Below, in pieces: positions 34,733-43,821 of a stretch of 64,000 bases of DNA. The position numbers and the translations under genes were made by a program. Source of the stretch: CAMDHY01 sp046156265. Its GTDB lineage: Bacteria > Pseudomonadota > Alphaproteobacteria > Rhizobiales > Segnochrobactraceae. Location: contig NZ_JAWDIR010000048.1 in the NCBI RefSeq assembly GCF_046156265.1, positions 62,001 through 126,000 on the forward strand. Reading direction: 5' to 3'. Under the pieces are notes generated by a model. That model worked only from the letters and a program-made list of their open reading frames with translations. It made no database searches and was not told the origin of the DNA. Every line of letters starts with the position of its first letter. Position 1 is the first letter of the stretch.

Positions 34733-35371
34733 ATGAACACCTCGCTCCTTCTCGCCTCCGGCTTCGCCGGCTTCGTCTACGGCATCACGCCCGGGCCGGC
34801 GGTGCTGGCGCTGTTCGGCATCTCGGCGAACCAGGGGCGGAAGGCGGGGATTGCGTTCCTGTCGGGCCATTTCGTCGGCGACATCGTCTGGACGACGCTG
34901 GCGCTCACCGCCATCGTCGGGGCGAAGGCGATCGGCTCGGTGGTGTTCGACGTGCTCGGCCTCGTCTGCGGCGCCTATCTTGGCTGGCTCGGCTGGCGGG
35001 CCGTGACGGTGAAGCGGACGAGCGCCGGCACGCTCGACATCGTCGTGCGGCAGCCGTTGCGGCGCGGGCTGATCTTCGGGCTGACCAACCCGAAGGGCTA
35101 CCCGGTGGCGGTGGCGACCTTCACGGCGGTGCTGGCGAGCTACGCCGCCGGCCTCGACTGGGCCGGCGTGCCCGGGCTGCTGGCGGCGGCCTGCGGCGGC
35201 TTCGTCGCCTCCTACGTGGTGCTCATCGCGGTCACCGGCGCGAGCGTGGTGCGGCGCTTCTACCGGCGCCACGAGCTGTGGATCGTGCGCGCCTCGGGGC
35301 TATTGTTCCTCGGCTTCGCGGTGCACGCGGTGACGACGTCGGTCGCCGGGCTGACGGGACGGCGGGCATGA
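34733..35371 (+). CDS. LysE-family translocator
   Basis: 212 aa, about six hydrophobic segments. Family signature YGITPGPAVLALFGISANQGRKAG at the start of the first repeat and GLTNPKGYPVAVATF in the middle. Efflux of amino acids or derivatives across the inner membrane is expected. The stop overlaps the start of hemF (ATGA at 35368-35371), so translation is coupled. Confidence 0.88.
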   Translation: MNTSLLLASGFAGFVYGITPGPAVLALFGISANQGRKAGIAFLSGHFVGDIVWTTLALTAIVGAKAIGSVVFDVLGLVCGAYLGWLGWRAVTVKRTSAGTLDIVVRQPLRRGLIFGLTNPKGYPVAVATFTAVLASYAAGLDWAGVPGLLAAACGGFVASYVVLIAVTGASVVRRFYRRHELWIVRASGLLFLGFAVHAVTTSVAGLTGRRA

Positions 35372-36357
35372 GCGGCGACGGCACGGGTGGGACGGAGACG
35401 GGACGGGTGACGACAGAGAACGCGGCAGACGCAACGGCGACGACCGCCGGCGCGACGGAGACGGCGACCGCGAGCGCCCACGACGACGTCTTCGCGGCAC
35501 GGGCGCGGGCGTGGTTCGAGAGCCTGCGCGACAGCATCCATGCGGCACTGGAGGCGATCGAGGCGGAGGCGGAGGGCCTCGCCGGCGCCGTCGCCGGGCC
35601 GGCCGGCCGCTTCGAGCGCACGGCGTGGACCCGCACCGACCACGATGGCTCGCCGGGTGGCGGCGGCGTCATGGGGATGCTGCGCGGAAAAGTGTTCGAG
35701 AAGGCGGGCGTGCATGTCTCGACCGTCTACGGCGAGTTCGCGCCGGAGTTCCGGGCGCAGATCCCCGGTGCCGAAGAGGACCCGCGCTTCCTCGCCTCGG
35801 GCATCTCGCTGATCGTCCACCCGTGGAGCCCGCACGTGCCGACGGTGCACATGAACACGCGGCTCGTGGCGACGACGAAGCGCTGGTTCGGCGGTGGCGG
35901 CGATCTGACGCCGATGCTCGACCGGCGGCGCACCCAGGACGACCCGGACACGATCGCCTTCCACGCGGCGATGCGTGGCGCCTGCGCGGCCCACCCGGTC
36001 GCCGACTACGACCGCTACAAGGCGTGGTGCGAGGACTACTTCACCATCAAGCACCGGGGCGAGCAGCGCGGCGTCGGCGGCATCTTCTACGACTATCTCG
36101 ACAGCGGCGACCGCGACGCCGACTTCGCCTTCACCCGCGCCGTCGGCGAGGCGCTGCTCGACGTCTACCCGCGCATCGTGCGGGCGAACCTCGCGAAACC
36201 GTGGACGGAGGCCGAGCGCCAGGAACAGATGGTGCGGCGCGGCCGCTATGTGGAGTTCAACCTCATCTACGACCGCGGCACGCTGTTCGGCCTGAAGACC
36301 GGCGGCAACGTCGACTCGATCCTCTCCTCCATGCCGCCGGCGGTTGCGTGGCCGTAA
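35368..36357 (+). CDS. hemF: Oxygen-dependent coproporphyrinogen-III oxidase
   Basis: 329 aa. It converts coproporphyrinogen III to protoporphyrinogen IX with O2. Conserved blocks are GGGGVMGMLRGKVFEKAGVH, SLIVHPWSPHVPTVHMNTR, KRWFGGGGDLTPM, HRGEQRGVGGIFYDY and GRYVEFNLIYDRGTLFGLKTGG. The first ~35 residues are a Thr/Ala-rich extension not usual for the family, and a later start is possible. It overlaps the LysE-type gene by 4 bp; that pairing has no obvious metabolic reason. Confidence 0.95.
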   Translation: MSGDGTGGTETGRVTTENAADATATTAGATETATASAHDDVFAARARAWFESLRDSIHAALEAIEAEAEGLAGAVAGPAGRFERTAWTRTDHDGSPGGGGVMGMLRGKVFEKAGVHVSTVYGEFAPEFRAQIPGAEEDPRFLASGISLIVHPWSPHVPTVHMNTRLVATTKRWFGGGGDLTPMLDRRRTQDDPDTIAFHAAMRGACAAHPVADYDRYKAWCEDYFTIKHRGEQRGVGGIFYDYLDSGDRDADFAFTRAVGEALLDVYPRIVRANLAKPWTEAERQEQMVRRGRYVEFNLIYDRGTLFGLKTGGNVDSILSSMPPAVAWP

Positions 36358-36467
36358 GGGGGTGAGGCGGAAGCGCAGGGCGCGCGCGCTCTCCGGCGTC
36401 TCCCCGACGCGATGCAAAGCGGGGCGAGCCGGGATGACGGGCGGGACCGCGCCCCTCCGCCCTCACC

Positions 36468-36505
36468 GGGTGGATGGATCGCCCGGTCGAGCCGGGCGAT
36501 GACGG
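36468..36505. repeat. REP-like palindrome (GGATGGATCGCCCGG type)
   Basis: GGGTGGATGGATCGCCCGGT followed by CGAGCCGGGCGATGACGG; the core ATCGCCCGGTCGAGCCGGGCGAT is palindromic. It is the same family as 44243-44338. A degraded GGGGCGAGCCGGGATGACGG arm lies just before at ~36421-36440. Confidence 0.75.
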
Positions 36506-36590
36506 ATGGAGGTCAAGGGCTGCGGCTCGGCGACCATCCGCCGTGCGACGTCGGCCTGCCCTGGCCGCCATCGGGCTCAGGAATACGGGT

Positions 36591-36854
36591 TCAGAAGTCG
36601 GCGCCGGAGAGGCGGTAGAAGCTCTGGCGCGAGCGGCCGTAGGCCTTGCTGGCGGCCGTCTCGATGCGCGAGCGGTTGGCGTCGAAGGCCTGCAGGAAGC
36701 CCGCCTCGCCGCGGTTCGACTGTGGGCTGATCAGGCGCAGCGCGTCTTCTTCGACGCTGAAGGTGATCTCGAAGGTGGCGTCGTGGCCCCAGAAGCAGAC
36801 GCTGCGCCGGGTGGCGTCGTAGCTGCGGCTGGCGTTGAGAAAACGGATGGACAT
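36591..36854 (-). CDS. DUF1488 family protein
   Basis: 87 aa. SIRFLNASRSYDATRRSVCFWGHDATFEITFSVEEDAL matches the small DUF1488 family (an F-x-G-H/D strand followed by FxVxEDALxxL), the remainder being helical (FDANRSRIETAASKAYGR). Function unknown. Confidence 0.82.
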   Translation of the reverse strand: MSIRFLNASRSYDATRRSVCFWGHDATFEITFSVEEDALRLISPQSNRGEAGFLQAFDANRSRIETAASKAYGRSRQSFYRLSGADF

Positions 36855-37123
36855 GGGGACACCGTGGTGAAGAAGCGAAACCGGCGAGCCGCGCCGGTGG
36901 CGGCTTCGATCTTTTGAACCGATCGATCAGTGGGATCGAGGCATCGCCTGAAGCCGTCGAGACATTTTGCTGAAGAAGCGAAAAACATCGACTGCAAAAG
37001 AATTCGAAGCCGTCACCTTACGCCGATCCCGCGGAATAGCGAGGATTATCGCGGGAACACCCCTCACGGACGCGCCTTGCCGCCGGCCGGCGATGATCGC
37101 GCGGCCGGCCGCCCGGCCCTGCT

Positions 37124-38029
37124 TCAATCCGCACCGAACTCGCCGCCGGCGATGTGCGCCTCGACCATCGGCACCAGCCAGGCGCCACGGTCGACGACCT
37201 CGGTGTGCGTCGTGCCGGGCAGGATGGCGAGCGACGCGTTCGGCACAAGGCGTGTGAAGGCGTGGATGCTCTCGGGCGTGAAGAAGTCGCGGTCGCCATA
37301 GGCGATCAGCGTCGGCGCGGTGATGGCGGACAGCTCGGCGACGGTGAAGCCCGGCCAGGCGACGAGGAACGCCTGCACGCGGGCCAGCACGCCGACGAGG
37401 GCCGTGGGGTCGGGCGCGTTGCGCTGGTAGCTCTCCGTCCACTCGGCGAAGTGGCGCTGGGTGGGGAGCAGCGGCACGAGCTCCGGCGAGGGTGCGCGGG
37501 TTGGGTCGCGGTTCATCGCGGCGAGTTCGGGCAGGAAGCCCTCGAAGTGGAAAGAGGCGCTGAGCACGGTCAGCGTGCGCACGCGCTCGGGCCGGCGGAT
37601 GGTGACGAGGGTGGCGGTCATGCCGCCGAGGCTGTGGCCGAGGAGATCGGCGCGCGGCACGCCGAGGTGGTCGAGTACGCCGACGACGTCCGCGGCCATC
37701 CGATCCAGCGTGATCGGGCCGTCGCGGTCGGCGGTGTGGCCGTGGCCCTGGGCCTCGATGGCGACGACGCGGCGGGTCCGGGAGAAGCGCTCGATGAGGT
37801 CCGGGAATGCGGTGTCGATCGACATCATGCCGCCGTGCAGGAGGACGATCGGCACGCCCGCGTGCTCGGCACCGGCGACCTCGTAGTAGACGCGGTGGCC
37901 GTCATCGACGGTGGCGTAGCCACTCCGAACCGCCGGTGCCGCCTCGAGCCCGGCCGAGAAGACGGCGAGCCAGGCGAGACCGGTGAGCGCCGGGGCACCG
38001 TGGCGAACGGACAGGTTTGAAGCGCGCAT
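37124..38029 (-). CDS. Exported alpha/beta hydrolase
   Basis: 301 aa. Signal-like N-terminus (LSVRHGAPALTGLAWLAVFSAGLEAAPA). Catalytic features: IVLLHGGMMSIDTAF oxyanion region, nucleophile Ser in LLGHSLGGMTATL, Asp in IAYGDRDFF and His in LPGTTHTEV. The substrate is unknown. ATG 38029 is chosen over upstream in-frame sequence, which lies in a non-coding gap. It is divergent from the DUF1428 gene. Confidence 0.85.
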   Translation of the reverse strand: MRASNLSVRHGAPALTGLAWLAVFSAGLEAAPAVRSGYATVDDGHRVYYEVAGAEHAGVPIVLLHGGMMSIDTAFPDLIERFSRTRRVVAIEAQGHGHTADRDGPITLDRMAADVVGVLDHLGVPRADLLGHSLGGMTATLVTIRRPERVRTLTVLSASFHFEGFLPELAAMNRDPTRAPSPELVPLLPTQRHFAEWTESYQRNAPDPTALVGVLARVQAFLVAWPGFTVAELSAITAPTLIAYGDRDFFTPESIHAFTRLVPNASLAILPGTTHTEVVDRGAWLVPMVEAHIAGGEFGAD

Positions 38030-38221
38030 CGAACTCCTCCACAGGCTGCGACGGTCGCCCCGAGGACGCCGCCGACCGGTGCGGGCCGACAACCCGATTT
38101 GCGGATTTTCGGGCAGACTTTCGTCCGGGTGCCCCATTGCACGAAAAGTTGAGGCAGCCTGTCGGAACCGGGCCCGCCCATTCGTCCTCGGGGCGCGCGG
38201 GGCAACGTGAAGGAGAGAGCC

Positions 38222-38575
38222 ATGCCTTATGTCGACGGGTTCGTGCTGGCCGTGCCGAAGGACAAGATGGAGACCTACAAGGAGGCGGCGACGCTCGCCG
38301 GCAAGGTGTGGATGGAACACGGCGCGCTCTCCTATGTGGAGTGCCTGGCCGACGACGTGTCCGTGGGCGAGCACACCTCCTTCCCGCGCGCCGTGATGGC
38401 GAAGGACGACGAGGTGGTGGTGTTCGCCTGGGCCACCTATCCCTCGCGCGCCGCCCGCGACGAGACGATGCAGAAGGTGTTCGCCGACCCGCGCATGAAG
38501 CCGCAGATGGAAAACCTGCCCTTCGACGGCAAGCGGATGATCTATGGCGGCTTCCAGTCGATCATCGAGTTCTAG
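38222..38575 (+). CDS. DUF1428 domain-containing protein
   Basis: 117 aa. The family start PYVDGFVLAVPKDKMETYKE is followed by WMEHGALSYVECLADDV and VVFAWATYPSRAARDETMQK; a ferredoxin-like dimeric alpha/beta barrel is expected. Function uncharacterised. GGAGAGAG lies 6 nt before ATG 38222. Confidence 0.88.
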   Translation: MPYVDGFVLAVPKDKMETYKEAATLAGKVWMEHGALSYVECLADDVSVGEHTSFPRAVMAKDDEVVVFAWATYPSRAARDETMQKVFADPRMKPQMENLPFDGKRMIYGGFQSIIEF

Positions 38576-38685
38576 GGAGGCGGGCTCCGGCGTGCGGGCG
38601 GCGCGGCGTGCCGTTGCCGCCGCACGCACGCTCCGGTAGCCTGCGCGAGGGCGGCTGAAGGGCTGATCGCGACCGGGGGTGTGCG

Positions 38686-40506
38686 ATGGCGACGGCTGTA
38701 TTCCGGCCACGGGCGGTGGCCTGCGCGAGCGCGTCCGCCCTCCTGCTCAGTGCGGCACTTCTCCTCGCCGGCCCCGTCCCCCGGTCCGCGCTGGCGGCGG
38801 AGACGCCAACCGCGAATGCGGCACTCGCCGCCGTCATCGATCCGCTGGCGGGGTGGACGCTCGCCCACGGCCGGGCGGTCGGGCTCGCCGTCACAGTCGT
38901 GCTGGGCGAGGACAAGCCGGTCATCCTCACCTACGGCACCGCCAAGCTCGCCACCGGGAGGCGCGCCGCCGTGCCGGTCGGGCCGGACACGATCTTCTCG
39001 CTCGGCTCCAACACCAAGGTACTGACGACCAACGTGCTGGCCCAGTGGGTGGCGGAGGACCTGATCTCGCTCGACGACGACCTCGCCGACTTCTCAGCGG
39101 CGGTCGGCCCGCTCGGCGGCGCCGTGCAGGGAGCCCTGAAGCAGCAGATCACCATCGGCGAGATGGCGATCTTCACCTCCGGCCTGCTCGACGTGCCGCC
39201 GACCTGCCGGAACGACCAGCAGCCGGCGCAGACCGGCTGCATGCCGCCGGCCGGCGCCTTCCGTCCGGGGCTGAAGGCCTATGGCGCGGCGGATTTCCTG
39301 ACGCTGCTGCGCCAGACCCGTCTCCGCAACTGGCAGGCCGACCCGCCGCCGCCGGTGACGTCGCTGCCGGCCCCCTACAACTACTCCAACACCTCGAACG
39401 CCCTGGTCGGGCTCATTCTCGGCACGCCGGCCGGCCAGCCGATCACCGACAAGTCGGTCAACGGCTGGTTCGAGGAGGTGCGGACGCGGGTGCTGAAGCC
39501 GCTCGGCATGGCGAGTACCTTCCTCGCCGTGCCGGCGGACGCGCGGCCGCGCGTCGCCAACGGCTACAGCCCCGCCTTCGGGGCAGCGGAGGTGACCGGC
39601 GGCGCCATCACCGGCTTCACCCTGCAGAACGCCGGTGCGAGCTATCCGCCGGGCCCGGTGGCGGTGACCATCGAGGGGGGCGGCGGCAGCGGCGCGGTGC
39701 TGTCGGCGCAGGCCGGCCCGGACCACACGATCGCGAGCGTCACGGTGACGGCGGGCGGCAGTGGCTACCAGCTCGGACCGCGGCTCTTGCGGGACGGGGT
39801 GCCCGTTCCCGACGCGCCGGTGATCGTCGAGAATGGCCGCGTCGTCGCGGTGGTGCTGCGCGATCCGATCGCCGTCGGTGCGACGCCGCCGAGGTTCAGT
39901 ATCGACGGCGGCCAGACGGACGTCGGGGGCACCCAAGCGCGGGTGGTCGGGCGTGTCTTCGCCGGGGCGGTGCGCGCGATCGCGGTGGTCGAGGGCGGCT
40001 CGGGCTACGTCGCCTGGCCGGTGGTGAGGTTTGCGCCCTCGCAACCCCAGCACCAGCGGGTGGCGATCGTCGCGCCGGCGGGATTCCTGAAGTCGTCGAT
40101 CCGCGACATGAGCCGGTTCACCCAGGCGGCCATGCTCGCCCGCCGCACCGGCGGGGCGAAGGTGCCGAAGCCGATCCGCGACGCCTTCCGCCTCGCCCAG
40201 ACGCCGTTCGCCTGCGAGGCCGGCCCGCCGGCACTGCAGAACTGCCCGTCCGGCCGCGCCCAGGCCGGCCTCGGCTGGCAGGTGTTCCCCAGGGACGGCG
40301 GCAAGCCGCGCGTGCTCGCCAAGGACGGCGGCATCGCCGGCTTCACCACGCAGACGCTGGTCTCGCCCGAGATGGGCCTCGGCGTGATGGTGATGGCCTC
40401 GTCGCAGCAGAGTTCGGGCGTGGCCACGGCCACCGCCGAGGCGATCTTCTACGCCCTCTACTTCCGCTGCCTGCGCGGCGACCCGCTCTGCCCGCAGAAG
40501 AAGTGA
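38686..40506 (+). CDS. Exported beta-lactamase-fold serine hydrolase with an inserted repeat domain
   Basis: 606 aa. Signal peptide to ~residue 37 (ALLLAGPVPRSALAA). SxxK is S108-N-T-K111, the tyrosine motif is in YNYSNTSNALVG, and a KDGG near the C-terminus (VLAKDGGIAGFTT) takes the place of KTG. Between the tyrosine motif and the end, residues ~305-450 are an insertion of strand-rich repeats marked ASYPPGPVAVTIEGGGGSG, VTAGGSGYQLGP and VEGGSGYVAWP. Class C-like relatives lack this insert. A pair of Cys (CRNDQQPAQTGC) and later CEAGPPALQNC suggest disulfides in the periplasm. Confidence 0.82.
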   Translation: MATAVFRPRAVACASASALLLSAALLLAGPVPRSALAAETPTANAALAAVIDPLAGWTLAHGRAVGLAVTVVLGEDKPVILTYGTAKLATGRRAAVPVGPDTIFSLGSNTKVLTTNVLAQWVAEDLISLDDDLADFSAAVGPLGGAVQGALKQQITIGEMAIFTSGLLDVPPTCRNDQQPAQTGCMPPAGAFRPGLKAYGAADFLTLLRQTRLRNWQADPPPPVTSLPAPYNYSNTSNALVGLILGTPAGQPITDKSVNGWFEEVRTRVLKPLGMASTFLAVPADARPRVANGYSPAFGAAEVTGGAITGFTLQNAGASYPPGPVAVTIEGGGGSGAVLSAQAGPDHTIASVTVTAGGSGYQLGPRLLRDGVPVPDAPVIVENGRVVAVVLRDPIAVGATPPRFSIDGGQTDVGGTQARVVGRVFAGAVRAIAVVEGGSGYVAWPVVRFAPSQPQHQRVAIVAPAGFLKSSIRDMSRFTQAAMLARRTGGAKVPKPIRDAFRLAQTPFACEAGPPALQNCPSGRAQAGLGWQVFPRDGGKPRVLAKDGGIAGFTTQTLVSPEMGLGVMVMASSQQSSGVATATAEAIFYALYFRCLRGDPLCPQKK

Positions 40507-40524
40507 GACGGCGGCCGCGACGGT

Positions 40525-41064
40525 TCAGGCCGGCCAGCCGGTGCCGGCGCCGTCGATCAGGTCCGACCAGAAGCGGATGCGGCGGACGGGGCCGGTGACG
40601 GGCCCGGTGCCGCCGCCGAACTCTTGGACGAAATAGTCCTCGAGATCGCGGCCGTAGTAGATGATGTCGGACTGGTACACGGAGAGCACCGGGTTGCCGG
40701 CCTCAAAGGGCTCCGCCGGCAGGTAGCGGTGGCCTAGGATCGGGATCAGCGGCGGCGCTGCCGCCACGAGGGCGGCGACGATCCCGGCGCGCGCTTCAGC
40801 ACGCGCCGGCCGCTCGCCCCAGTCAGACCGCCACAGCCCATTCTCGACGTCGAAGAGCAGGCCTTCCAGCGGCCAAGACAGCTTGCGGCGGATCGGCTCC
40901 TCCGGACCCGTCCAGTCGTAGCCCTGCAGAGGTCGGCGGTCGCGCAGCAAGGCGACGAGGTCGGGCGGGAAGTGAAGGCCAAATCGCGCCTGCGCGTCGT
41001 CGAGCTCGGCCGCCGTATAGCCTGCGGCCCAGAGTTCCGGCTTCCCCTGCCCTTCCACGCTCAC
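40525..41064 (-). CDS. SMI1/KNR4-like (SUKH) protein
   Basis: 179 aa. The N-terminal stretch GYTAAELDDAQARFGLHFPPDLVALLRDRRP is the typical SUKH opening; LFDVENGLWRSDWGERP and VLSVYQSDIIYYG fit the conserved core. SUKH proteins include immunity proteins against toxins, but no toxin gene is adjacent here. Start GTG 41064 overlaps the DUF2937 stop by 4 bp (GTGA), so it is translationally coupled. Confidence 0.72.
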   Translation of the reverse strand: MSVEGQGKPELWAAGYTAAELDDAQARFGLHFPPDLVALLRDRRPLQGYDWTGPEEPIRRKLSWPLEGLLFDVENGLWRSDWGERPARAEARAGIVAALVAAAPPLIPILGHRYLPAEPFEAGNPVLSVYQSDIIYYGRDLEDYFVQEFGGGTGPVTGPVRRIRFWSDLIDGAGTGWPA

Positions 41065-41543
41065 GGCCTGCGGCGCACCAGACGGCCGAGGCCGAGGAGG
41101 AGGAGGAGCGTCGCGAGGAAGCCGCCGCCGGCGGCGACGAAGCCCTCGGAGGTGACCGGCACCGCCGGCTCGTAGTCCTGCCAGGTGGCGTTGACGAGCG
41201 GCGGGTCGAAATGGGTGGTCAGCGTGTAGAGCCGGCCGAAGGCGCCCGCGTCGCGGAAGGCCTGCTGCTGGGCCTCGAGGTCGCCGAGACGCTCCATCGT
41301 CTCGCTCATCGAGGCGGCGCGGTCCTGGACGAGGCCGCTCGGGTTGCGCGACATCTCGGCGAGCGCGGCCGGCCTGTCGAGGCCGTTGTCGGCGGCGTCC
41401 TGGTCGAAGCTCGCGGCGACGCGGCGCAGTTCATCCACCGCGCCGCCGAGGCGCTGACGATACTGCTGGCCGAACTCGGGAAGCTGCGAGGCGCCGACGC
41501 CGACCACGGCGGCGATGGCGACGGCGATGGTCCTGCCGATCAT
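41061..41543 (-). CDS. DUF2937 family membrane protein
   Basis: 160 aa. One hydrophobic helix at each end (TIAVAIAAVVGVGASQLPEF and GFVAAGGGFLATLLLLLGLG) flanks a helical periplasmic region containing QYRQRLGGAVDELRRVAASFDQDAADNGLDR, the hallmark of DUF2937. Function unknown. It is the first gene of a two-gene operon with the SUKH-like protein. Confidence 0.82.
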   Translation of the reverse strand: MIGRTIAVAIAAVVGVGASQLPEFGQQYRQRLGGAVDELRRVAASFDQDAADNGLDRPAALAEMSRNPSGLVQDRAASMSETMERLGDLEAQQQAFRDAGAFGRLYTLTTHFDPPLVNATWQDYEPAVPVTSEGFVAAGGGFLATLLLLLGLGRLVRRRP

Positions 41544-41689
41544 CGGCCTCTCCCTGTCGCCGACGGTCGGGCCGGCGTCCGTGCCGTATCCGGCCGCGGC
41601 CCGTCAGCCGCCGGGCGGGAACGCCGCGGCGGCCGCGCGGTTCCAACTCGCGCGTCCTCGGCTCGCCCCGCGCTCAGGTCGCCGCGCGA

Positions 41690-42688
41690 TCAGCCCGCGA
41701 GGTCGATGACGCCGGCCGCACCGCCCTCGCCGCCGAAGGCGAGGCGGCCGCCGTCGGCGTCCCAGGCGAGCGCCGACAGCGGCGCGCCGTCCGGCTCGCG
41801 CAGGCGCACCACCGCGGCGTCCTCGATGCGGGCGACGTCGATGGCGCCGTCGATGTAGCCGATCGCCACCACGTCGTCCTCCGGGTGGCAGGCGACGCGG
41901 GTGGCGAAGACGTCGCGGTAGCCGAGCTCGAGCGGCGGCCGGCCCATCGGCCCGTCCTTGTAGTGGAACGGCCAGAGCACCGCGGCATTGGCGCCGGCGG
42001 ACGCCAGGTAGCGGCCCTTCGGCGACCACGACAGCGAGCGCACCTTGGTGGGGTAGCCGGTCATGCGCATGTGGCGGCCGTCGGCGACGCGCCAGCCGTG
42101 CAGCGCATTCTCCTGCATCGCGGTGACGAGGTACTTGCCGTCCGGCGACCAGGTGATGCCGGCATGCATGCCCTTCCATTCGAGCTGCTGCGCCGGCGCC
42201 TCGGTGCCGGCCCACCACAGCGTCGCGCCGTCATAGCGGGCGACGGCGAGGCGCAGGCCCTTCGGCGCGAAGGCGACGCCGCCGACCGAGCGCGGGTGGG
42301 CGAAGGTCTTCAGCGTGCCGTCGGGGCGGATCACCCAGGCGTTGCGGCCGCCGGCGAAGCCGATGGCGCCGTTCGGGCCGGCCGCCACCTGGTCGATCCA
42401 GATGCGGCCGACCGAGGCGCGGTCTTCCGCCGTGCCGTCGGGATGGACGGCGACGAGCCGGCCATCGTCGCCGCCGGCATAGAGCGTGCCGCCATCCTGC
42501 GAGAGGGCGGCGGCGAGCAGCGCGGTCGGGTGGGTGCGCACCGTCGTGAGCGTACCGCCCTGATCGAGACGCACGGTGCCGTCGCCGAGCGCGAAGGCCG
42601 GGCGGCCGGCGAGGAACTCGGCGGCGATCACATAGGCGCCGAGGGCGTGCTCGGTGACGGCGAGGCGGACGGCGGTGGTGGCGGGCAC
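41690..42688 (-). CDS. WD40-repeat beta-propeller protein
   Basis: 332 aa of six to seven WD40-like blades: LLAAALSQDGGTLYAGGDDG, VGGVAFAPKGLRLAVARYDG, HAGITWSPDGKYLVTAMQEN, VRSLSWSPKGRYLASAGANA, LSALAWDADGGRLAFGGEGG. No signal peptide, so probably a cytoplasmic scaffold. The GTG at 42688 lies 17 bp after the stop of the CobW-family gene, so the two should be co-transcribed; a role in metal delivery is inferred from that pairing. Confidence 0.8.
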   Translation of the reverse strand: MPATTAVRLAVTEHALGAYVIAAEFLAGRPAFALGDGTVRLDQGGTLTTVRTHPTALLAAALSQDGGTLYAGGDDGRLVAVHPDGTAEDRASVGRIWIDQVAAGPNGAIGFAGGRNAWVIRPDGTLKTFAHPRSVGGVAFAPKGLRLAVARYDGATLWWAGTEAPAQQLEWKGMHAGITWSPDGKYLVTAMQENALHGWRVADGRHMRMTGYPTKVRSLSWSPKGRYLASAGANAAVLWPFHYKDGPMGRPPLELGYRDVFATRVACHPEDDVVAIGYIDGAIDVARIEDAAVVRLREPDGAPLSALAWDADGGRLAFGGEGGAAGVIDLAG

Positions 42689-42705
42689 GGCGGGCTGCCG
42701 CTCGC

Positions 42706-43821
42706 TCAGGCGGCGCAGGCGGTAAAGCCCGCCTCGAGCGCCTTCGGGTCGAGGTCGCGGCCGATGAAGACGAGCCGGCTCTGCCGCGGCTCGCCCGGCT
42801 TGAACGGCCGCTGGTGGTCGCCCTCGACGATCATGTGGACGCCCTGCAGCACGTAGCGGTCCGGGTCGTCCTTCAAAGCGAGGATGCCCTTGAGGCGCAG
42901 GATGCTCGGCCCCTGCTCCTGGGTGATGCGGCCGATCCAAGCGAAGAAGCGGTCGGGATCGAGGTCGCCGGCGGTCAGCGAGACGGAGGTGATGCCGGCT
43001 GCCGCCACGTGGTCGTGGTGGTGGTGGTGGTGATCATGGTGGTGGTGATGATCGTGATCATGGTGGTCGTGGCCGCAATCCGGCCCATGCACGTGGTTCG
43101 GATCGTCGTGGTCGTGATGGTGGTGGTCCTCGCCGTGGAGGAACTCCGGGTCGAGGGTGAGGATGCGCTCGAGGTCGAAGGAGCCGCGGTCGAGCACCTT
43201 GTCGAGCGCGATGGCGCAGCGCTCGGTGCGGTGGATGGTGGCGAAGGGGTTGATGGCGCGGATGGCGCGCTCGATCTCGGCGAGCTCGGCCGGCGTCACG
43301 AGGTCGGTCTTGTTCAAGAGGATCGCGTCGGCAAACGCGATCTGGTCGACGGCCTCGGTCGAGTCGGCGAAGCGCAGCGCAAGGTGCTTGGCGTCGGCCA
43401 CCGCGACGACGGAATCGAGAGCGGCGGCGGCGCGGACGGTGTCGTCCATGAAGAAGGTCTGGGCGACCGGGGCCGGGTCGGCGAGGCCGGTGGTCTCGAC
43501 GAGGATGGCGTCGAAGGCGCCCTTGCGCTTCAGCAGGTTCTCGACGGTGCGGATGAGGTCGCCGCGGACGGTGCAGCAGATGCAGCCGTTGTTCATCTCG
43601 AACACCTCCTCGTCGGTATCGACGAGGAGGTCGGCGTCGATGCCGACCTCGCCGAACTCGTTGACGATGACGGCGTAGCGCTTGCCGTGGTCCTCGGTGA
43701 GGATGCGGTTCAAGAGCGTCGTCTTGCCGGAGCCGAGGAAGCCCGTCAGCACGGTGACGGGAATGCGGGCGGGGGCCGCGGCGGGGCTGGCTGCGGTGGC
43801 CGTTGCCGGATTGGCTGCCAT
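42706..43821 (-). CDS. CobW/COG0523-family GTPase metallochaperone, His-rich
   Basis: 371 aa. P-loop GFLGSGKTT at 27-35, metal-binding C80-I-C82-C83, Walker B-like VETTGLADPAP and the NKTD base-specificity motif. A linker at ~230-275 carries a very His/Asp-rich stretch (HHHHDHDDPNHVHG, followed by HDHHHHHHDH), and the C-terminal CobW_C domain follows. Family members deliver Zn, Co or Fe to client proteins using GTP. Metal identity is unknown; the His linker favours zinc. No Zur box was recognised upstream. The ATG at 43821 is supported by GGAG ~10 nt upstream. Confidence 0.92.
   Translation of the reverse strand: MAANPATATAASPAAAPARIPVTVLTGFLGSGKTTLLNRILTEDHGKRYAVIVNEFGEVGIDADLLVDTDEEVFEMNNGCICCTVRGDLIRTVENLLKRKGAFDAILVETTGLADPAPVAQTFFMDDTVRAAAALDSVVAVADAKHLALRFADSTEAVDQIAFADAILLNKTDLVTPAELAEIERAIRAINPFATIHRTERCAIALDKVLDRGSFDLERILTLDPEFLHGEDHHHHDHDDPNHVHGPDCGHDHHDHDHHHHHDHHHHHHDHVAAAGITSVSLTAGDLDPDRFFAWIGRITQEQGPSILRLKGILALKDDPDRYVLQGVHMIVEGDHQRPFKPGEPRQSRLVFIGRDLDPKALEAGFTACAA

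Noticed and set aside
36967..37257. Short plus-strand open frame (LKKRKTSTAKEFEAV...)
   Set aside because: Starts with TTG, overlaps the hydrolase 3' end on the other strand and becomes Arg-rich shadow; no ribosome binding site or homology recognised.
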